From Sporosarcina sp. FSL K6-1508 (GTDB lineage: Bacteria; Bacillota; Bacilli; Bacillales_A; Planococcaceae): a DNA stretch of 64,000 nucleotides. Under the pieces are notes generated by a model. It saw nothing but the letters and a program-made list of their open reading frames with translations. It did no database searches and was not told the origin of the DNA. Below, one piece after another: positions 58,893-64,000 of this stretch. The DNA is taken from assembly GCF_038007465.1 (NCBI RefSeq), contig NZ_JBBOXF010000001.1, forward strand, positions 4,227,001 through 4,291,000, in the 5' to 3' direction. Position 1 is the stretch's first letter. Each line of letters opens with the position of its first letter. The translations under genes were made by a program, and so were the position numbers.

Positions 58893-59799
58893 CGCTTTTC
58901 CTAACTTTATCGACCAATTCTATAAAGTCATCTGGTAGCGGGCTGTTAAATTCCATATACTCACCTGTTACGGGGTGATCAAAACCGAGCGTTCCTGCAT
59001 GCAATACTTGTCCGTTAAAGTCGAGTGTTTTTTTCGGTCCATATTTCGGATCTCCGACAAGCGGATAACCGATATATTTCATATGAACTCGAATTTGGTG
59101 TGTTCTCCCTGTTTCTAATCTACATTCAACAAGTGTGTAATCACCAAACCGCTCAATTACTTTGAAATGCGTTACCGCATGTCTTCCTTTATCAACAATC
59201 GCCATATTTTGCCGCTCGCGTTGATCACGGCCGATCGGAGCATCAATTGTTCCATTATCATGCGGGATATGACCATGGACAAGTGCTGTATAAACACGTG
59301 TTACCGATCTGTTGACGAGCTGGTCGACTAACGAAACATGTGCTTTATCATTTTTCGCCACCATCAAAAGACCAGATGTATCTTTATCGATACGGTGCAC
59401 AATACCTGGGCGAAGTACGCCGTTGATACCTGAGAGATCCGTGCAATGGTGCATAAGCCCGTTGACCACTGTACCTGATGGATGACCGGGTGCAGGGTGG
59501 ACAACCATACCACGCGCTTTGTTGAGAACGAGAACGTCTTTATCTTCATAATAGATATCGAGTTCAAGATCTTCCGCAACGACATCAAGTTCTTCCAGTT
59601 CAGGTTCTTCCACCGTTATCGTATCACCTACTCGAACTTTATAATTTGGTTTCACTTGAATACCGCCTACAAGAACAAGGCCATCTTTCAGCCATGACTG
59701 AATTTGTGTACGTGACCATTCAGAGTTAACCGCCGATAACGCTTTGTCAATACGGCTTCCTTTGTGTTCTTCCGTTACTTCTATTTCAATTTTTTCCAT
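58873..59799 (-). CDS. ylyB: RluD-type 23S rRNA pseudouridine synthase (YlyB)
   Basis: A 308-residue pseudouridine synthase with an N-terminal S4 RNA-binding domain (about 12-75) and a catalytic domain with HRIDKDTSGLLMVAK (catalytic Asp) and LETGRTHQIRVH. It probably modifies helix 69 of 23S rRNA like RluD. It overlaps lspA by one base and leads into the pyr operon, the usual lspA-ylyB-pyrR order. Confidence 0.94.
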   Translation of the reverse strand: MEKIEIEVTEEHKGSRIDKALSAVNSEWSRTQIQSWLKDGLVLVGGIQVKPNYKVRVGDTITVEEPELEELDVVAEDLELDIYYEDKDVLVLNKARGMVVHPAPGHPSGTVVNGLMHHCTDLSGINGVLRPGIVHRIDKDTSGLLMVAKNDKAHVSLVDQLVNRSVTRVYTALVHGHIPHDNGTIDAPIGRDQRERQNMAIVDKGRHAVTHFKVIERFGDYTLVECRLETGRTHQIRVHMKYIGYPLVGDPKYGPKKTLDFNGQVLHAGTLGFDHPVTGEYMEFNSPLPDDFIELVDKVRKSVDKTEE

Positions 59800-60275
59800 T
59801 ACGACACCTTTTTCTTGTTCTTTTTTTCATCCATAATAATATGGATGATGATTATGACTACCCCTACTGTCAAAGCTGCATCTGCAACATTAAAAATCGG
59901 GAAATCATAGTTGATAATCGGAATTGTGACGTCGACAAAATCGACAACTTCCTTGCGCCATAGACGGTCGATGAAATTACCAATTGCGCCACCAAGAAGA
60001 AACATTAAACTGACTCCAAATAGCGGATGTCCCTTCGCTTCTTTATGGAAGTAATAGATAATGCCTCCTGCAACAACGACAGTAACGATATAAAATAACC
60101 ACATTTGTCCTTCAAGCATTCCCCATGCTGCTCCCTTGTTGCGATGGGAAAGAAGCCCCAAATAAGGATCTGCAATACTGATTCTTTCAGTGAGTTCCAT
60201 GTTTTTGACGACAAGCCATTTCGTAAACTGATCCAAAACAATGACGAATGCCGCCAATCCGTAATAAATGAACAA
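59799..60275 (-). CDS. lspA: Lipoprotein signal peptidase II
   Basis: A 158-residue membrane aspartic protease with four membrane helices that cleaves prolipoproteins such as the OpuAC in this window. Catalytic Asp residues lie in GNFIDRL and FNVADAA. The start is TTG at 60275 with GGGGG eight bases upstream, giving an N-terminus (MFIYYGLAAFVIVLDQFTKW) that aligns with Bacillus LspA; the 23 codons before it are not conserved. Confidence 0.94.
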   Translation of the reverse strand: MFIYYGLAAFVIVLDQFTKWLVVKNMELTERISIADPYLGLLSHRNKGAAWGMLEGQMWLFYIVTVVVAGGIIYYFHKEAKGHPLFGVSLMFLLGGAIGNFIDRLWRKEVVDFVDVTIPIINYDFPIFNVADAALTVGVVIIIIHIIMDEKKNKKKVS

Positions 60276-60307
60276 TCCAAATACCCCCGTCCGACAGATT
60301 ACGTTCC

Positions 60308-60313
60308 ATTTTA
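60308..60313 (-). promoter_or_regulatory. Possible extended -10 of lspA
   Basis: Minus strand TGGTAAAAT fits an extended -10 about 33 bases before the TTG start. The -35 region is poor, so this is weak. Confidence 0.35.
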
Positions 60314-60360
60314 CCACATCGATACCTATATGACCGCATTTCAACGTAAAATGAGTAATA

Positions 60361-60480
60361 AGAAAAGCGTAAGCGCCTTGGTAGACCCGAAAGGCATAAG
60401 TCGATCCAACGACGTGGCGGTCTTTGCCACATAGCTGGATTGCTTATGACCTGAGGGACTAGGCGCTGAAGCTAGACACT
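60361..60480. repeat. Family 1 hairpin copy between ileS and lspA
   Basis: A complete single copy: it starts 'agaaaagcgtaagcgcc', has 'aggcataag' pairing with 'cttatgacct' and an apical GTGGC...GCCAC stem, and ends 'ggcgctgaagctagacac'. It is the cleanest reference copy of the family in the window. Confidence 0.85.
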
Positions 60481-60511
60481 GCTCCAGGTTCAAAAACTTA
60501 TACTTTCTTTT

Positions 60512-60562
60512 AAAAAAAGCCGCTGCAGCTAGTCTTATAAAAAGACAGCTGCGACGGCTTTT
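60512..60562 (-). terminator. Terminator of ileS
   Basis: Minus strand AAAAGCCGTCGCAGCTGTC pairs with GACTAGCTGCAGCGGCTTTT with two small mismatches, followed by T residues. The symmetric A run may make it bidirectional. Confidence 0.9.
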
Positions 60563-60574
60563 AGTTTGACTATT

Positions 60575-63337
60575 TTACGAATAATACTTTTTCACAACAT
60601 CCGCACATCGTTTGCAGAGTGTAGGGTGGGTTTCATCTGTTCCAATCGTCTCAGAGATCGTCCAGCAACGGTCACATTTCTCTCCATCTGCTTTTTCAAC
60701 AAGGACACTTACCGTATCCAGTTTCAAAGTCCCTTCAGGCATGTTAGCCATCTCACCTTCAGTAAACTGAGACACGATGAAGAATTGCGCAAAGTCAATA
60801 TCATCAGCCGCAAAGACATCTTGCAGACTTTCAGGAACGGCAACCGTTACTTTCGCTTCAAGCGATTTTCCAATGACTTTACCATTTCGTGCTTCTTCAA
60901 GCGCCTTCAGCACATCATCACGGACAAGCATCAATGTAGCGAAACGTTCACGCAATACATGTGCTTCCTCGCCTAGATCCTGTGCTTGCGGCATATCTGT
61001 TAGCTGAATACTTTCTTCAGTTTTATGCTCGATAAATGCCCACATTTCATCTGTCGTATGTGGCACAATCGGTGTCAACAGTTTCAGCAGTGTTATTAGT
61101 GTTTCATACATCACTGTCTGCATCGCACGTCGGTGTGAATGATCTGCCCCTTCGATATAGACAACATCTTTAGCAATATCAAGATAGAACGAGCTCAATT
61201 CACCCGTACAGAAGTTATTTACTGCATGGTAAACACTTGCAAATTCATAGTTATCATAAGCATTACGCACTTCTGTGATCAAATCCTGTAATTTCACATA
61301 GACAAATTTGTCTACTGTACGTAGATTTTCAAATGCAACTGCGTCTGTAGCCGGATTGAAGTCCGATGTATTACCATGCAGGAAACGAAGTGTGTTACGG
61401 ATTTTTCTGTACACTTCGGAAACTTGCTTGAAGTTCGAGTCAGAAACCCGTACATCCGCTGTGTAATCAACAGAGGATACCCACAGGCGAAGAATGTCTG
61501 CGCCGAGCTGGTTCATTACTTTTGCAGGAACGATGACATTTCCGATTGATTTACTCATTTTACGTCCTTCGCCGTCAAGAGTGAAGCCGTGGCTTAGCAA
61601 GCTCTTATAAGGTGCATGGCCGTTGATCGCGACACTTGTCGTAAGGGATGAATTAAACCACCCTCGGTATTGGTCAGACCCTTCAAGATACAAGTCAGCC
61701 GGGTAAACCAGATCATCCCGTTCTACTAGCACACCTTGGTGCGTCGAGCCTGAATCGAACCAGACATCCATGATATCCGTCTCTTTCGTGAATTGCCCAT
61801 TCGGACTTCCTTCGTGCGTGAACCCTTCTGGCAGTAAATCTTTTGCTTCTCGTTCGAACCAGATGTTCGACCCGTTTTCACGGAACAGCTCCGAAACGTT
61901 GGCAATTGTTTCATCTGTAATGATTGGTTCACCGTTTTCAGCGTAAAATACTGGAATAGGAACGCCCCATACACGCTGCCGTGAAATACACCAGTCTCCG
62001 CGGTCGCGAACCATATTATATAGTCTTGTTTCTCCCCATGAAGGTGTAAATTTCGTATTTTTAATTGCATCAAGCAATTCCGTACGGAATGACTCAATTG
62101 AAGCAAACCATTGTGCAGTCGCGCGGTAAATAACCGGCTTTTTCGTACGCCAATCATGCGGATAAGAGTGAGTGATGAATGATAATTTCTTAAGCGCGCC
62201 CACTTTGTCGAGTGCTTCTGTAACTGCTTTATTTGCATCTTCATAAAACAGGCCTTCGAAGCCTGGCGCTTCATCAGTCATTACACCGCGATCATCGATA
62301 GGAGAAAGGGCATCGATACCATATGATTTAGACACGTAGAAGTCATCTTCCCCGTGACCTGGAGCTGTATGGACACATCCAGTACCCGCTTCGGCTGTAA
62401 CATGATCACCGAGCATAACAAGCGAATCGCGGTCATACAATGGGTGCTTCGCAACAACACGGTCGAGTTCAGAACCTTTCAGTTCACGCTCAACAACAGG
62501 GTCTTCCCAGCCAAGTTCTTCTGCGACAAACGTAAGTAAATCTTTAGCGATAAGGAATTTCTCTTCTCCCGCTTTAACAATAACGTATTCAAATTCCGGA
62601 TGGACAGAAATCCCAAGGTTTGCAGGAATCGTCCATGGAGTCGTCGTCCAGATTAAGAAGTTAACATCTTCATCAATTACGCCAAGTCCATCTTTCACAG
62701 GGAAACTTACATAGATAGATGGTGACTTCTTATCCTGGTACTCGATTTCCGCCTCAGCAAGTGCAGATTCACTTGATGGTGACCAATAAACCGGTTTCAA
62801 TCCTTTATAGATATATCCTTTTTTAGCCATTTCACCAAACACTTGAATTTGACGCGCCTCAAAAGCTGGTTTCAGCGTGATATATGGATTATCCCAATCG
62901 CCACGTACACCGATTCGTTTGAACTGGCTGCGTTGACTGTCAATCTGGCTAAGGGCATATTCCTCACACATTTTACGGAATTCAGCAACTGATAGTTCTT
63001 TTCTCTTTACACCTTTATTAACTAGCGCCTGTTCAATTGGCAGTCCATGTGTATCCCAGCCTGGGACATAAGGAGCGTGGAAGCCTGTCATTGATTTATG
63101 ACGGACAATCATATCTTTCAACACTTTGTTCATCGCATGTCCCATATGAAGGTCACCGTTCGCATATGGAGGGCCATCGTGCAATACAAAGAACGGACGC
63201 CCAGCAGTTCGCTCCTGTACTTTTTTATAAATGTCCATCTCTGCCCATTTTTCTTGTAATAACGGCTCTTTGTTCGGCAAGTTGCCTCTCATCGGGAATT
63301 CTGTTTTAGGCATAAGCAACGTATCTTTGTAATCCAT
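60575..63337 (-). CDS. ileS: Isoleucyl-tRNA synthetase
   Basis: A 920-residue class I synthetase of the bacterial (mupirocin-sensitive) type. The HIGH-equivalent HMGH lies in [16 protein letters not shown], the editing domain spans about 200-390, and KMSKS is in [12 protein letters not shown]. The C-terminal zinc site has CDRCWT and CKRCADV. Expression is controlled by the T-box leader at 63649-63896. A repeat of about 200 bp lies between that leader and the start codon, which has an AGGAGG site. Confidence 0.98.
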   Translation of the reverse strand: MDYKDTLLMPKTEFPMRGNLPNKEPLLQEKWAEMDIYKKVQERTAGRPFFVLHDGPPYANGDLHMGHAMNKVLKDMIVRHKSMTGFHAPYVPGWDTHGLPIEQALVNKGVKRKELSVAEFRKMCEEYALSQIDSQRSQFKRIGVRGDWDNPYITLKPAFEARQIQVFGEMAKKGYIYKGLKPVYWSPSSESALAEAEIEYQDKKSPSIYVSFPVKDGLGVIDEDVNFLIWTTTPWTIPANLGISVHPEFEYVIVKAGEEKFLIAKDLLTFVAEELGWEDPVVERELKGSELDRVVAKHPLYDRDSLVMLGDHVTAEAGTGCVHTAPGHGEDDFYVSKSYGIDALSPIDDRGVMTDEAPGFEGLFYEDANKAVTEALDKVGALKKLSFITHSYPHDWRTKKPVIYRATAQWFASIESFRTELLDAIKNTKFTPSWGETRLYNMVRDRGDWCISRQRVWGVPIPVFYAENGEPIITDETIANVSELFRENGSNIWFEREAKDLLPEGFTHEGSPNGQFTKETDIMDVWFDSGSTHQGVLVERDDLVYPADLYLEGSDQYRGWFNSSLTTSVAINGHAPYKSLLSHGFTLDGEGRKMSKSIGNVIVPAKVMNQLGADILRLWVSSVDYTADVRVSDSNFKQVSEVYRKIRNTLRFLHGNTSDFNPATDAVAFENLRTVDKFVYVKLQDLITEVRNAYDNYEFASVYHAVNNFCTGELSSFYLDIAKDVVYIEGADHSHRRAMQTVMYETLITLLKLLTPIVPHTTDEMWAFIEHKTEESIQLTDMPQAQDLGEEAHVLRERFATLMLVRDDVLKALEEARNGKVIGKSLEAKVTVAVPESLQDVFAADDIDFAQFFIVSQFTEGEMANMPEGTLKLDTVSVLVEKADGEKCDRCWTISETIGTDETHPTLCKRCADVVKKYYS

Positions 63338-63360
63338 TATGTTTTCCTCCTTTAAAATTA

Positions 63361-63640
63361 GAAAAGCGTAAGGCGCCGTCCAGCCCCGACAGGCATAAGT
63401 GAAAAGGAAGGCAGTCTGAGTGCGCGACGTCCTGTCGCGAAGACTGCATACCTACATCCCGTAGGCACGAGGAGGCGTACTTCAGCCACCAAGGAGGGAT
63501 GTAGTTCAATCCCTCTTACAGAAAAACGGCTTTTGACCCGAGGGGGTGGCGCCTGAAGCTAGACACCGTGCCATGTTTCAAAAAATTATCCTTAATTTTT
63601 GAAAAGCGCAAGTAGTTCGTAGCCTAAGTCCGCTACATCT
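63361..63640. repeat. Family 1 hairpin with nested module in the ileS leader
   Basis: It starts 'gaaaagcgtaaggcgcc' and ends 'gaagctagacacc' near 63568. Nested inside are 'gcgacgtcctgtcgc', 'cctacatcccgtagg' and 'ggagggat...atccctc'. A second broken start ('gaaaagcgcaag') lies at 63600. It separates the T-box terminator from ileS. Confidence 0.8.
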
Positions 63641-63648
63641 TATGACAA

Positions 63649-63896
63649 TAAAAAAATCCCCGCCCCTAAAAAGGGACGAAGAATTATTCTCGCGTTACCA
63701 CCCTACTTGCAGCAAACGAATTTGCTGCCACTCAGACACCGTAACGGGGTGTGCCCGGGATTACGTACATCATTCCGCAATCCGGCTCAAGAGTGATTTT
63801 CGCTTCCAATCTGTTGACCGGGCTTCCACCGCCCCCGGCTCGCTTTTCACAAATTTGAAAAGTACTCTCTCTTTCAATGCCTGTTATAAATATATG
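63649..63896 (-). ncRNA. T-box riboswitch, isoleucine-specific
   Basis: On the minus strand the T-box AGGGTGGTAACGCG lies at 63691-63704. A terminator follows (CGTCCC pairs with GGGGCG, extended by U-G pairs, then T run) at 63649-63680. Stem I has AGAGAGTA, GGTGGAAGCC and a specifier loop reading AAAATCAC, giving ATC for isoleucine. Uncharged tRNA-Ile should stabilise the antiterminator and raise ileS expression. Confidence 0.93.
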
Positions 63897-63902
63897 CACA
63901 TT

Positions 63903-63932
63903 ATTATATGTGTGAATTAAGACAAAAGTCAA
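63903..63932 (-). promoter_or_regulatory. SigA-type promoter of the ileS leader
   Basis: Minus strand: -35 TTGACT at 63927-63932, an 18-base spacer and -10 TATAAT at 63903-63908, just upstream of the T-box leader. Confidence 0.85.
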
Positions 63933-63938
63933 GTTTCC

Positions 63939-64000
63939 TTACGAATCAAGGTCGGCTGCTATTTCTAACTGCTCCGTATTTATTTCATACTCAAGTAAAA
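63939..64000 (-). CDS. C-terminal end of an upstream gene, possibly divIVA
   Basis: The frame LLEYEINTEQLEIAADLDS-stop enters from the window edge. Only about 20 residues are visible, acidic and helical. In Bacillus the gene before ileS is divIVA, whose C-terminus is of this type, but the residues shown do not prove it. Confidence 0.4.
   Translation of the reverse strand, partial: LLEYEINTEQLEIAADLDS

Overview
The window is a chromosomal segment of a low-GC, endospore-forming Firmicute, most likely a Sporosarcina-like member of the Planococcaceae. The evidence is a Bacillus-type gene order over about 45 kb, Bacillus-type RNA switches (an Ile T-box, PyrR attenuators, a FapR operator), and a short spoVM gene. 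The species call is inference from gene order and protein similarity recalled from memory; no database search was possible. Almost all genes lie on the minus strand, so transcription runs from high to low coordinates.

Region 1 (1-34,525) is the housekeeping block known from Bacillus subtilis around rimM to gmk. It holds rimM (partial), khpA, rpsP, ffh, ylxM, ftsY, smc, rnc, acpP, fabG-fabD-plsX-fapR, recG, sdaAA-sdaAB, fakA and an Asp23-family gene. It continues with rpmB (plus strand), spoVM, thiN, rpe, rsgA, prkC, prpC, rsmB, fmt, def, priA, coaBC, rpoZ, gmk and the divergent rqcH. It covers protein targeting, phospholipid and fatty-acid synthesis under FapR, serine deamination, Ser/Thr kinase signalling, translation initiation and ribosome quality control. 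Several B. subtilis neighbours (ylqD, rlmN, yloC/remA) are missing, and large hairpin repeats occupy many of the gaps.

Region 2 (34,526-47,161) is accessory. It contains a lone opuAC (glycine-betaine binding lipoprotein), a 1.4 kb repeat field with five tandem units of about 224 bp, a yflK-type MOSC gene, and a nine-gene minus-strand operon. The operon encodes a PRD/EIIB-type regulator, an amidohydrolase, a free-standing PRD protein, a small SFCGS protein, DUF4312, the membrane proteins DUF4311 and DUF4310, a DgaE-like PLP enzyme and a DgaF-like aldolase. I read it as a catabolic operon with a transporter of unknown type, probably for an N-acylated amino-sugar acid. A decayed copy of the last ~22 codons of pyrE lies at its far end, so the operon sits between two pyrE 3' ends like an inserted island.

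Region 3 (47,162-58,892) is the complete pyrimidine operon pyrR-P-B-C-AA-AB-K-D-F-E. It has its own promoter inside the end of rluD and two PyrR attenuators. The glutaminase subunit PyrAA has Gly where the catalytic Cys is expected.

Region 4 (58,873-64,000) has rluD, lspA and ileS, with an Ile T-box leader separated from ileS by a repeat, and the last codons of a gene that may be divIVA.
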